NCBI GenBank assembly: GCA_041485905.1
Contig: JBGPKK010000091.1
Coordinates: 1-18,646, forward strand
Length of the DNA stretch: 18,646 nt
Direction: 5' to 3'
Source of the DNA: JAHFUI01 sp041485905
Lineage (GTDB): Bacteria; Acidobacteriota; Vicinamibacteria; Vicinamibacterales; CAVVIG01
Shown one piece after another: positions 1 through 7,316 of the stretch (within the stretch, counting starts at the first letter, position 1; each line of letters starts with the position of its first letter). The notes below the pieces were generated by a model. The model ran no database searches. It had not been told where the DNA came from and worked only from the letters and a program-made list of their open reading frames with translations. The translations under genes and the position numbers were made by a program.

Positions 1-141
1 GGCCAGGCGATCGTGGTCGAGAAGGGCGAGGCGTCGCGCCTCGAAGAAGTGAATCGCTTTCTGACCGACGTGCTCGCGTCGGGCTTCGTGAAAGCCTCAC
101 TCGATCGGGCGAGAGTGGCGGGCGTCGAGGTGCCGCGCTAG
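1..141 (+). CDS. C-terminal end of probable family 3 solute-binding protein (partial)
   Basis: The open frame from base 1 to a TAG at 139-141 gives the last 46 residues of a protein that begins outside the window. The segment is charged and helical, running from AIVVEKGEASRLEEVNRFL to the end RVAGVEVPR. It resembles the last helices of amino-acid-type ABC transporter periplasmic binding proteins, which end with a phrase about an extra binding protomer moving along the sequence of the mature domain. The family call rests on this short tail only. No downstream gene follows on the same strand; the next gene is convergent. Confidence 0.5.
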   Translation, partial: GQAIVVEKGEASRLEEVNRFLTDVLASGFVKASLDRARVAGVEVPR

Positions 142-437
142 CCTGTCTTTCACTTGTGTGTATCGCGGCGGTGCGCGCCGCGATCGTACCGGCCGGCTGC
201 GCCCGCTTCGCGTGCCGGGAAGTCGAGACTTCGCTCCAACCCTGTCGCACCACGTCGACTATCGGGTGGTTCGATCGCCTGCCATTCACGGCCTGCACCG
301 CCATAGCGAATTCGAAAGCCACGGATCGCGCAGGCCGAAGTCGACGTGAAGCGTCGCTGCGCTCGACTTCCGGTCACGGCGTGCGTCGGCACGCTCAGAC
401 GGCCGCTGCCGCCCGGCACGATCGCGACGCGTGATTG
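142..437. other. Non-coding stretch with a diverged repeat unit
   Basis: Frames on both strands are Arg/Pro/Ala-rich and show no recognisable domain, so I see no gene. The reverse complement of about 185-300 resembles the sequence at 571-694. Both contain a GCCGTGAATGG-like block, then a CGACAG(g/t)GT(t/a)GG block, then a CCGGC-rich tail. This looks like an older copy of the repeat annotated at 438-694. Confidence 0.45.
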
Positions 438-694
438 GCGGCGGGACGGCGTCGGCTGCGGCCACCCGTGGGAGGGCGGCCGGTCGGGAGGCGCCAACTG
501 TGCGCGGCAGGTTCTCACCGCGGCGATCCTGCTCCCCGTGATCCGTGCCCACGGAATGACCCCTGTCGATGCATGCCGTGAATGGCCCAGGCCCAAGCCA
601 GCCGATGATCGCCGCGGGACCGACAGTGTAGGAACCGAACGCGCACAGTTCCGGCGCCCGACCCGGGGGGCGGCAGCCGATGCCGTCCCGCCGC
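438..694. repeat. Large imperfect inverted repeat in intergenic DNA
   Basis: The arm at about 438-529 and the arm at about 606-694 are imperfect reverse complements. Shared blocks, in order, are GATCGCCGCGG, GCGCACAGTT, GGCGCC/GGCGCCC-CGACC and GCAGCCGA(c/t)GCCGTCCCGCCGCC. Two indels of about 10 bases separate the arms. The block lies between convergent genes ending at 141 and 749. It is probably a diverged pair of a dispersed repeat rather than a coding region. The 183-185 residue minus-strand frames across it have low-complexity composition. Confidence 0.6.
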
Positions 695-748
695 CTCGAC
701 ACAGCAATGCTGTCGCTACATGGTGGTGAAAATGACTCTAATCCTCCC

Positions 749-1504
749 TCACCTGGCGTCGGCCGGCCTGGAGAAAAGCGCTTCGTCCATCTTGATGTTG
801 TGCTCCACCTTCGTGAAGGTGATGCTGGAGCTCTCAAACGAAGATGAGGTCTTCAGTTGGAACGGGACCTTGACCCCATCGACGTCCCGGTAGTCGAGCA
901 ATTCGGTCGTCTGTTCGAACTCTCCCACCGGTGGGGCGTCGACCTTCGCGACGACTCTGAAGAGCAGGTAAGACCCGGCATCAATATATGCGCGCACCAC
1001 GGAGCCGCTCTTGGGCGTGAGGGTCAGCAGGTACGCCTCGCGTTCACCGACCTTTTCCTTGCCGGTGAGCTCCAGTGTGGCGCCGATCTCTTTGTAATTC
1101 AGGAGCGGGCTGGGAAACGATCCGTTCTTCATGTTCTCGAGCTGGTTGCCTGTGATGTCGTGGTTCCCACGCAGGTTGTCGAGCACATAGCCGGACGTCC
1201 CGTTGAATCGCTGATCCTGGACCATCTCGCCTGCTCCGAGCGCAGACAAATCGAGTCTCAGCAGGCTCCGCGATTTTCTTGGCGCCTGGTTCAGGATCTC
1301 GATCGTTCCTGAGATGTCCCCGCCCGGTGTCGACACGCGGATGGTGCCGCTCATGGATCGGGACGTCAGCTTCCCGAGCGCTGCGCGTCCTCCGATGGCG
1401 GTCAAGTGCTTTTCGACAATGTCATCCGCCGTCTGAGCCGCTGCGGCCTGCACCCATCCCAGAAGCAACACCGCCATGACCAGTCGTCTGGAAACAGTTT
1501 TCAT
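749..1504 (-). CDS. Secreted LolA-like (outer-membrane lipoprotein-sorting-like) protein
   Basis: The protein has 251 residues with a signal peptide (residues 1-23, ending AAAAQ). The mature part begins with a TADDIVEKHLTAIGGRAAL segment typical of a group of secreted proteins distantly related to LolA/outer-membrane lipoprotein-sorting proteins. Alternating beta strands follow, including a YLLTLTPKSG block and a DYRDVDGVKVPF block. Proteins of this type have a curved beta-sheet fold that can hold lipid or act on a lipoprotein, but a specific role cannot be read from sequence. The ATG at 1504 is preceded by GGGAG at a usable distance. It starts 22 bp after the upstream serine hydrolase stop, so the two are probably co-transcribed. 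Fold assignment is moderate; function unknown. Confidence 0.75.
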   Translation of the reverse strand: MKTVSRRLVMAVLLLGWVQAAAAQTADDIVEKHLTAIGGRAALGKLTSRSMSGTIRVSTPGGDISGTIEILNQAPRKSRSLLRLDLSALGAGEMVQDQRFNGTSGYVLDNLRGNHDITGNQLENMKNGSFPSPLLNYKEIGATLELTGKEKVGEREAYLLTLTPKSGSVVRAYIDAGSYLLFRVVAKVDAPPVGEFEQTTELLDYRDVDGVKVPFQLKTSSSFESSSITFTKVEHNIKMDEALFSRPADAR

Positions 1505-1526
1505 GTTCGTTTCTCCCTTGCCTCGC

Positions 1527-2960
1527 CTACTCGATCTTCATGGCCCGCTGATCTCTGCCGAGCTGATGGAGAACGACGGCGGTCGTCTTGCCCTGTCCGT
1601 TGGTTTCGAACGTCAGTTGGGCGTCGACAACCTTCAGAAAATAGTCCTTCTCGCCTTCCGGAAACACCTCGAACGCGGGTTGATTTGTCAGTTGCGCGAA
1701 CAGATGGCTGCCGTCGCGGGTGACGGTCAAAAATACCGCGGGGGCGAACTGATACCGGCCGACGTACCCGTCGAACAGCTTCGGATCGACCGTCATCTCC
1801 GCATGCGTCTTGGGTGGCGTCACCAGCGGCGAATCCTGCGCAAGGAGCGGCGTCTCGGGGTCGAGGAGGTGACGGGCGATATCATCCGGCCCCGCGAGCG
1901 TCCCGGCATTGGACAGCACCACCACACCTGTGCGGGCCTTAGGGTCGTAGCCGATAAACGTCCGATACCCGCCAGTGCCGCCGTTGTGCCAGATGATCTC
2001 TTTTCCGTGGACAGTGGAGATATGCCATCCGAGCCCGATTTCCAGACCTGGCAGACCAGTCGGTCGGCGAATCGTCGGCATCCCGACCATCGCGGCCATC
2101 GCGGGACCGAGCGGCGATTTCGTGTATCCCAGCGCGGCGGCCAGGAAGGTCAAGAGATCGTTGGCGCTCGAGCGCAGAGCGCCGGCGCCTGCGAGCGTCG
2201 GCAGATCCCAGTTCGAGGCCGGTTGCAGCGTTTGACCGTGCCCTGGCGCGAGCCGCGCTTTCATCTCCGGCGACAGCGTGATGCTGGTGCTGGTCATTGC
2301 GAGCGGCCCGGTAATGCGGGATCGTACGAGCGCTTCGTACTCCATCCCCGCGCGCCGCGCCAGCACGTGGCCGAGCAGCCCGCCGCCCAGGTTCGAATAT
2401 TCGTACTGCGCACCGATGTCCCGTGTCAGCTGAACGCTCGAGAGAAACTGATAAAGCTGGTCGACCGAGTAGTCCGCGTACGGATTCGACGGATCCTTCG
2501 GATTCATGTTGGTCGGGAGACGCGGAAGCCCGGACGTATGCGTCGAAAGATCGTGAAGCGAAATCGACCGACCGCCTCGTTCCGGCACCTTCACCTGGGA
2601 GGGCAGGTATTTCGCGATCGGATCAGTGAGGGCCACCTCGTGCCGCTCGATCGCGTCGGCCAGCAGCAGCGATGTAAACACTTTCGTGATCGAGCCGATC
2701 TCGAAGATCGTGTCGCCATCAAGCGGCCGCGAATCGCCTTTGGCAAGACTTCCGTAGGCCACGATTCTGCGGCCACTCGGCTCGATGACGCCAACCACAA
2801 GACCGACGCTCTGCCGCTGCGTGTCGATCCGCTCGACAAGGATCTTGCGGATCTCGGCGTCGGATGACACCGGCGTGTTCGCGGGTGACTGAGCGCTGAT
2901 GTGTGCCGCTGAAAGCATGGCGCCTACCGACAATGCGACAGCGCGTCGACTCATTTTCAT
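1527..2960 (-). CDS. Secreted serine hydrolase, beta-lactamase/PBP-like family (class C type)
   Basis: The protein has 477 residues: signal peptide (about 1-23, ending HISAQ), then a serine beta-lactamase/D-Ala-D-Ala peptidase fold. The three catalytic motifs are visible: SITK (S90-K93) for SxxK, YSN (188-190) for YxN, and HNG (325-327) in the KTG position, where class C-like esterases and peptidases often have His. Residues after about 385 form a small beta-rich C-terminal domain like those appended to this family. It probably hydrolyses peptides, D-amino-acid derivatives or esters in the periplasm; antibiotic resistance should not be assumed. The start at 2960 has GGAG 8 bases upstream. It is followed by the LolA-like gene after 22 bp, suggesting one transcript. 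Confidence 0.9.
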   Translation of the reverse strand: MKMSRRAVALSVGAMLSAAHISAQSPANTPVSSDAEIRKILVERIDTQRQSVGLVVGVIEPSGRRIVAYGSLAKGDSRPLDGDTIFEIGSITKVFTSLLLADAIERHEVALTDPIAKYLPSQVKVPERGGRSISLHDLSTHTSGLPRLPTNMNPKDPSNPYADYSVDQLYQFLSSVQLTRDIGAQYEYSNLGGGLLGHVLARRAGMEYEALVRSRITGPLAMTSTSITLSPEMKARLAPGHGQTLQPASNWDLPTLAGAGALRSSANDLLTFLAAALGYTKSPLGPAMAAMVGMPTIRRPTGLPGLEIGLGWHISTVHGKEIIWHNGGTGGYRTFIGYDPKARTGVVVLSNAGTLAGPDDIARHLLDPETPLLAQDSPLVTPPKTHAEMTVDPKLFDGYVGRYQFAPAVFLTVTRDGSHLFAQLTNQPAFEVFPEGEKDYFLKVVDAQLTFETNGQGKTTAVVLHQLGRDQRAMKIE

Positions 2961-3216
2961 CGTTACTTCTCCAGGGCAGTTCGACGATCCTATATCGTGG
3001 GCTGCACGAATGGAAAAGGTTATGACGCAGAACGTGTCCCCCGCCGATCGCCGCCGGGGAGGCCGCGTGGGTTGTGCAGGTCGTCACGCGCGGAGGGTTC
3101 GATGGACGCGGAAAACCGGATCTGGCGATCACGTCCGAAGGACTGGCGACCTGCGGAGGACAGACCTCCCGATGCGCGGAAACTCCCGATGCGTCGGTCC
3201 TTCGCGAGTTCGGTCC

Positions 3217-4107
3217 CTATGGCAGGTGGCCATCGAGTGAGATCATCGCGGTTCCCTCGTGTTGGATTGACGCGCCGACGCGCGGCTGTTCTTTGGCGTT
3301 CGCTGGTCGTTCGTACGTCACACGGTATTGATGGCTCTGGCGCGCCTGACTCTCCGCGATTCTCTTGCCCCATTCAGGGAGCAGCGTCGCCAGACGAGGG
3401 ATCGTCGTGATGTTTTCGTAGCGGCCGCCGCTGAGCTTGGTCACGAGGAGGCCGATTTCGGTCTGCGCTCCGCCGCCGCTCGTGCCGCCGCCGCCGCCCA
3501 TCACGACGACGTGAACGGTGACGGCACGACTGAGAATGGTCTCCTGCATCTTCTTATAGTCGCGGTCCGACGCGCGCACGCTTCCGAGGTCGGACCCGAC
3601 CATCACAATCACGGGAAAATTCGGGGTCTTGTCTTTATCGATGCGACCGACGGCTTCTGAGAGGGCATCGAAAAACATCCCAACGCTGGTGTCCGGCGCA
3701 ATCAAGCCAATCCCGTCAATCAGCTTCTGCTTGTCGGTGGTCGGCTTGACGATCGGCCGAACGGTTCCCGCGGTCACGTACATCGACATCTCCACGCCTT
3801 CAGGCATCTGCTCGAACAACCCTTTGAGGCCGTCGCGCAGGTTATTGATCGGATTTGTGTTCGGCTTGCCGTTGTCAACGAGGACCTGAAGCTTCATTGG
3901 CCAATTCACTGGCTCGAGCTTCAGGACTTTGCACTCGGCGTCGTCCTCCGTCACGCTGACCTCACTGGCCTGAAGGTCGGTGACCGGCGTGCCATTCGGA
4001 GCGGTCAGGCTGATGAAAATCTGCTGTTGCTTCTGTGCAACCAGGGAGGGGGCCACAGCCCACATGGCAACGATCACCGACGCGGCGAGGCAACAGATTC
4101 GACGCAT
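3217..4107 (-). CDS. Secreted von Willebrand factor A-related protein
   Basis: I place the start at 4107, because AGGAGG lies 5-6 bases upstream and the protein then begins directly with a signal peptide (residues 1-24, ending SLVAQ). An in-frame start 36 bases further upstream would add 12 residues before it. The 296-residue product has a short beta N-terminus (PNGTPVTDLQASEVSVTEDD) and then a vWA domain. This matches the layout of the 'VWFA-related' secreted proteins that are abundant in Acidobacteriota. The MIDAS site is altered: the usual DxSxS reads DNGKP (D78), while T140 and D183 could be the other metal ligands. A Gly-rich loop lies near residues 210-220. Metal-dependent binding may therefore be weak. 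Substrate unknown. Confidence 0.85.
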   Translation of the reverse strand: MRRICCLAASVIVAMWAVAPSLVAQKQQQIFISLTAPNGTPVTDLQASEVSVTEDDAECKVLKLEPVNWPMKLQVLVDNGKPNTNPINNLRDGLKGLFEQMPEGVEMSMYVTAGTVRPIVKPTTDKQKLIDGIGLIAPDTSVGMFFDALSEAVGRIDKDKTPNFPVIVMVGSDLGSVRASDRDYKKMQETILSRAVTVHVVVMGGGGGTSGGGAQTEIGLLVTKLSGGRYENITTIPRLATLLPEWGKRIAESQARQSHQYRVTYERPANAKEQPRVGASIQHEGTAMISLDGHLP

Positions 4108-4731
4108 GTCGACCTCCTTTTGGAATGTAATATATATCAGCAACCATCCACGCCCCCACGACGGTCAGGCCCTGGGCCTGCGCGGCGAGGCCCTGCTCGA
4201 AGCGAAGAAAGACAGTGTTCCCCGGAGAACCGAGGCAGGAGATCGAAAGACCGCGTCGGCGAACGCGCCTTCCCGATGCCATGGCGGGCAGGCCAGCGAC
4301 CCCTGCGCCCAAGGCAGGGAATAAACCGCACTTGGTCGACCGCCCGTAAACCGCACTAAACAGCGTAACCGGTTGATTCTACTGATGTCTGTCGTCTGTG
4401 TGTGTTAGGCTCTGTCCGACGCGGTTCAGTCCGGTTTCTGTCTGTCTGTGACCCCTGCGTGAGGTGAAACCGCTGCAACACGGCCCTCGTGTTCAGAGCC
4501 GAAGTCGCCGGCCGCAACTCGATGAACGACGGCAACCAGGCACGTTCACTCGTCGCGCGCTCAGGGGCGGAAGTCCGCCCAGAAGGCGACAGAAGTCCGG
4601 ATATTTTCACCCTTGTCGGCCACAGACCAATCAAATGTCGTGATTTCTGAAGCCGTTAAACTGGCACGAGATTGGACGGTCGATGGTTGTCACGCCAGGG
4701 CTTTCCTGACCGTCGGATGAGGTCCCAGACC
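4108..4731. other. Intergenic region between divergent genes
   Basis: About 620 bp separate the von Willebrand gene (minus) and the PEGA gene (plus). Near the left end is an A/T-rich patch (4123-4139) that could hold the minus-strand promoter. At 4264-4320 is a hairpin plus tRNA-Pro fragment, listed separately. Around 4384-4445 is a TCTG/TGTG-rich low-complexity stretch. GGCGGA-AG-TCCGCC near 4565-4578 is a small palindrome. Frames in this region show no recognisable protein. Confidence 0.5.
4264..4320. repeat. REP-like hairpin joined to a tRNA-Pro fragment (copy 1)
   Basis: Bases 4264-4289 resemble a degenerate hairpin (CGCC...GGCG core). They run straight into GGCCAGCGACCCCTGCGCCC and AAGGCAGG (4291-4318), which match the antisense of the anticodon arm and variable region of the tRNA-Pro at 10236-10262, with one base missing. 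The same hairpin-plus-tRNA junction occurs at 7205-7265. The 3' end of the tRNA is not present beside this copy. Confidence 0.7.
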
Positions 4732-5955
4732 ATGAAGTCATCTCCGCGTGCGCGCCGAGAATCACCGGCTTCCGGTCTGGACACGGCCGTCGTCGCCGGA
4801 GGAGGATCGGGTAAACGGTCATTGTTCGGCGGCCTGTTCGGACTCTTCGGAGCGAAGCCGTCCGGACAAACTGTTGCGGACCCCAACGCCAATGCTCTGG
4901 TTGCGTTCCCGTCTGAAACGGCTCCGCGACCTAAGCCTGTCCCGATCGCGGATATCGCAAAGCCGGCGCCCGGATCGAGCCAACCACTGGGGCCGAGACT
5001 CGTACGACCGATGCTGATCGTGGTTGCCCTCGTTGTTGTGCCCATTCTCACCATGCTCGCGATTCGTCGCTTCCCCCTTCCGCAGTTCAGGGCGGCGGCG
5101 CCGCGAGTCGGCAACCTGACGATCGATGCGCGACCCGTCACCTCCGAGGTGCTCATCGATGGAGAGCGACGCGGCATGACGCCGCTGACGCTGTCGCTTT
5201 CGCCCGGCGCGCATACGATCACCGTTCGGACCGGGAGCGACGAGCGCACGGTGCCCTTGGTGATCGCGGCCGGGGCCGACGTCACCCAGTACTTCGAGAT
5301 GAAGGCCGCCGAGCCCGCCGCTCCCTTCGGCCGGCTGTCCGTTGCGACCGATCCGCCGGGCGCGCGCGTCGCCGTCGACGGACGGCCGCGCGGAACCTCG
5401 CCCCTCACCGTCGCCGACCTGACGGCGGAAGAGCACAAGGTCACCGTGACGAGCGACGCCGGCTCGGCCGGGCGAACGGTGATCGTCACAGCCGGAGGCA
5501 CCGCGTCCGTCGTGTTTTCGCTGTCGAAGGTCTCAGGACCCGTCGGTGGGTGGCTCTCGATTTCCGCGCCGTTCGACGTCGAGGTCGTGGAGAACGAGAA
5601 TGTCATCGGCACGAGCAGCGCCAGTCGAATCATGCTGGCGTCCGGCCGCCACAACGTCATGCTCACGAACCGTAGCCTCGGGTATCAGGAGGGCCGGAGA
5701 ATCGAGGTGACGGCAGGGAAGACGATCGCCATTCGAGTCGACCCGCCCAAAGCGTCGGTCAGCGTGAATGCACGGCCATGGGCTGAGGTCATGCTGGATG
5801 GCAACAGCGTGGGCCAGACACCGATCGCGAACCTGCTCGTCAGCGTCGGACCGCACGAAATGGTTTTCAAACACCCGCAGCTTGGCGAACGGAAACAGAC
5901 CGTCGTGGTGACCGCGAAAGGGCCGAACCGCATGGCCGTGGACCTGAACAAATGA
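4732..5955 (+). CDS. Membrane-anchored protein with four PEGA-like repeats
   Basis: The protein has 407 residues. Residues 1-90 are a Pro/Ala/Ser-rich, probably cytoplasmic segment with a GGLFGLFG patch. A single transmembrane helix follows at about 93-111 (MLIVVALVVVPILTML). After it come four PEGA-type beta repeats of about 65 residues each (near 127-190, 200-266, 273-337 and 340-404), with signatures such as VLIDGERRGMTPLTL, RVAVDGRPRGTSPLTV and VMLDGNSVGQTPIANL. PEGA domains are extracytoplasmic binding or surface-layer-associated modules. I prefer the ATG at 4732 because a GAGG precedes it; an ATG at 4717 or a TTG at 4672 would only extend the disordered N-terminus. It lies 23 bp upstream of the TonB-domain gene, probably in one operon. 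Confidence 0.85.
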   Translation: MKSSPRARRESPASGLDTAVVAGGGSGKRSLFGGLFGLFGAKPSGQTVADPNANALVAFPSETAPRPKPVPIADIAKPAPGSSQPLGPRLVRPMLIVVALVVVPILTMLAIRRFPLPQFRAAAPRVGNLTIDARPVTSEVLIDGERRGMTPLTLSLSPGAHTITVRTGSDERTVPLVIAAGADVTQYFEMKAAEPAAPFGRLSVATDPPGARVAVDGRPRGTSPLTVADLTAEEHKVTVTSDAGSAGRTVIVTAGGTASVVFSLSKVSGPVGGWLSISAPFDVEVVENENVIGTSSASRIMLASGRHNVMLTNRSLGYQEGRRIEVTAGKTIAIRVDPPKASVSVNARPWAEVMLDGNSVGQTPIANLLVSVGPHEMVFKHPQLGERKQTVVVTAKGPNRMAVDLNK

Positions 5956-5978
5956 GACTTTCCTGTCAAGGACCCCTC

Positions 5979-6983
5979 ATGAGAGCGATCCTCATCATCG
6001 GAGTTGTGCTGGTGGCCGCCGGGGCCGGGCTCGGAGCTCAGGATCCGCTCGGCACCGCCAAAGACCTGTACGCGTCAGCTGCGTACGAAGATGCGCTGTC
6101 TTTATTGAGCAGCATGGACCGCGGCTCGACCGCACCCGAAATCGCCCGCCAGGCCGACGAGTATCGCGCGTTCTGCCTGTATGCGTTGGGCCGCACGCGA
6201 GAGGCCGAATCGATCGCGGAGTCGATGATCCGGAAGGAACCGCTGGCGCGATTGGCCGCCGCCGACGCGTCGCCGCGCCTCGAAAGGATGTTCTCCGACG
6301 TGCGCATGCGGCTGTTGCCGTCCTTGATACGCGAACGGTTCCGGACTGCGAGATCCGCGCTCGATCAAAAGAGCTTCAGCGACGCCGAGCCTCCACTGAC
6401 CGAAGCGCGACTCATGATTGTGGAAGCGGAAAAACTCGGCGTGAAGGACGACGGACTGGGGGACTTGAGTGTCCTGGTCGACGGGTTCCTGCAGTTGATC
6501 CGATCCGCGGCGGAGCAACGGGCATCTCCACAGCCGGCGGCGGCCGCAGCGTCGGCGGGCACTGCGGACCGCACGATCGGTCAGCGTCCGATCGCGCCAC
6601 CGCCGGCGCCCCAGGCTGTCTCAACGTCGCCGGCGCCCGCGGCTGCTTCTCGTTCCGTCTCCGCATCGCCGGCCGCGGCGGTCAGCGACCTGCGCGTCTA
6701 CTCTATCGACGACAAAGACGTCGCTCCTCCAGTCGCGCTCGACCAACGGATGCCTGGGCTGCCGATGGAAATGCTGGGGCTCATCAGGGCGTTGCACACC
6801 ACCGGAGTCCTTGATCTCGTCATCGACGAGACCGGGCGCGTCGTGGATGCGACGATCCGCCAGTCAGTAAATGAGGGCTTCGACACCGTCATCCTTCGAA
6901 GCGCCCGCCGCTGGAAGTACCAGCCGGCGATGAAGGACGGGGTCCCCGTGCGGTACGTCAAGACAGTCGCCGTGGTTCCGTAA
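5979..6983 (+). CDS. Secreted protein with helical repeats and C-terminal TonB domain
   Basis: The ATG at 5979 is chosen because AAGGA lies 7 bases upstream and the product then starts with a signal peptide (residues 1-20, ending GLGAQ). An ATG at 5952 overlapping the previous stop would put nine polar residues before it. The 334-residue product has an alpha-helical, tetratricopeptide-like region (about 23-180), a Pro/Ala-rich linker (about 183-235), and a TonB C-terminal domain (about 255-334: GVLDLVIDETGRVVDATI ... ARRWKYQPAMKDGVPV). The TonB fold without a transmembrane anchor points to protein-protein contact in the periplasm rather than classical energy transduction. It is co-directional with the PEGA gene upstream and an ExeA-like remnant downstream. 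Confidence 0.85.
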   Translation: MRAILIIGVVLVAAGAGLGAQDPLGTAKDLYASAAYEDALSLLSSMDRGSTAPEIARQADEYRAFCLYALGRTREAESIAESMIRKEPLARLAAADASPRLERMFSDVRMRLLPSLIRERFRTARSALDQKSFSDAEPPLTEARLMIVEAEKLGVKDDGLGDLSVLVDGFLQLIRSAAEQRASPQPAAAAASAGTADRTIGQRPIAPPPAPQAVSTSPAPAAASRSVSASPAAAVSDLRVYSIDDKDVAPPVALDQRMPGLPMEMLGLIRALHTTGVLDLVIDETGRVVDATIRQSVNEGFDTVILRSARRWKYQPAMKDGVPVRYVKTVAVVP

Positions 6984-7000
6984 CGGCGAGGATCCCAGGT

Positions 7001-7087
7001 ACGAGCGCTTTTTACGGGTTTCGCGAGGTCCCGTTCGAGCTGACCTCAAACCCGAGATTCCTGTTCTACACGGCTCAGCACCGCGAA
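7001..7087 (+). pseudogene. N-terminal remnant of an ExeA/GspA-like AAA ATPase, ACG in place of ATG
   Basis: Seventeen bases after the TonB-protein stop, an open frame reads (T/M)SAFYGFREVPFELTSNPR followed by FLFYTAQHREF. This is the conserved start of ExeA/GspA-like secretion ATPases, which normally continue into a Walker A domain. Here the expected initiator position is ACG (7001-7003), with AGGA 7 bases upstream. After HREF the sequence no longer resembles the family, and the frame stops at 7166-7168. No Walker motifs are present. I read it as a gene cut off next to the tRNA-Pro repeat at 7183. The location suggests the original operon was PEGA - TonB protein - ATPase. Confidence 0.7.
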
Positions 7088-7182
7088 TTCTCTGCGGACA
7101 GCAGGGGGAAATCTTCAGCTACAATTTCAACGACAGTCCGAAAAGCGGCTGCTCGCAAGCGGCCGTAAATCGTTGATTCTAT

Positions 7183-7265
7183 TGGTCGGGGCGACTGGAT
7201 TCGAGCCCACCTTCGCGATGCTACGGTGGGCAGGCCAGCGACCCCCCGCGCCCAAGGCAGGTGCG
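7183..7265. repeat. Partial tRNA-Pro copy interrupted by a REP-like hairpin (att-like, copy 2)
   Basis: TGGTCGGGGCGACTGGATTCGA at 7183-7204 is identical to the 3' end of tRNA-Pro including CCA (10213-10234, antisense). It is followed by a hairpin, GCCCACC (7205-7211) pairing with GGTGGGC (7225-7231). The tRNA sequence then resumes at 7235-7265, matching 10236-10266 with one change. The orientation is the same as the intact tRNA. Direct duplication of a tRNA 3' end around a block of foreign genes is the classic footprint of site-specific integration. Confidence 0.8.
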
Positions 7266-7284
7266 AGGGAACCGTGAAAGCCCG

Positions 7285-7303
7285 CGGCAGAAAACGTCTG
7301 CCG
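7285..7303. terminator. Stem-loop downstream of the restriction gene
   Basis: CGGCAGA at 7285-7291 pairs perfectly with TCTGCCG at 7297-7303 around a 5-base loop. It lies 14 bp past the restored stop of the minus-strand restriction gene. There is no clear T-run on the minus strand, so terminator function is a guess. Confidence 0.35.
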
Positions 7304-7316
7304 TTTGCCGAGGGTC

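Noticed and set aside
150..837. Long minus-strand frames of 183-185 codons and plus-strand frames in the same place
   Set aside because: The composition is Arg/Pro/Ala-rich without domains, and the DNA is explained by inverted repeats. High GC makes such open frames common.
1476..2867. 463-codon plus-strand frame
   Set aside because: It is antisense to the serine hydrolase, which has a signal peptide and all three catalytic motifs.
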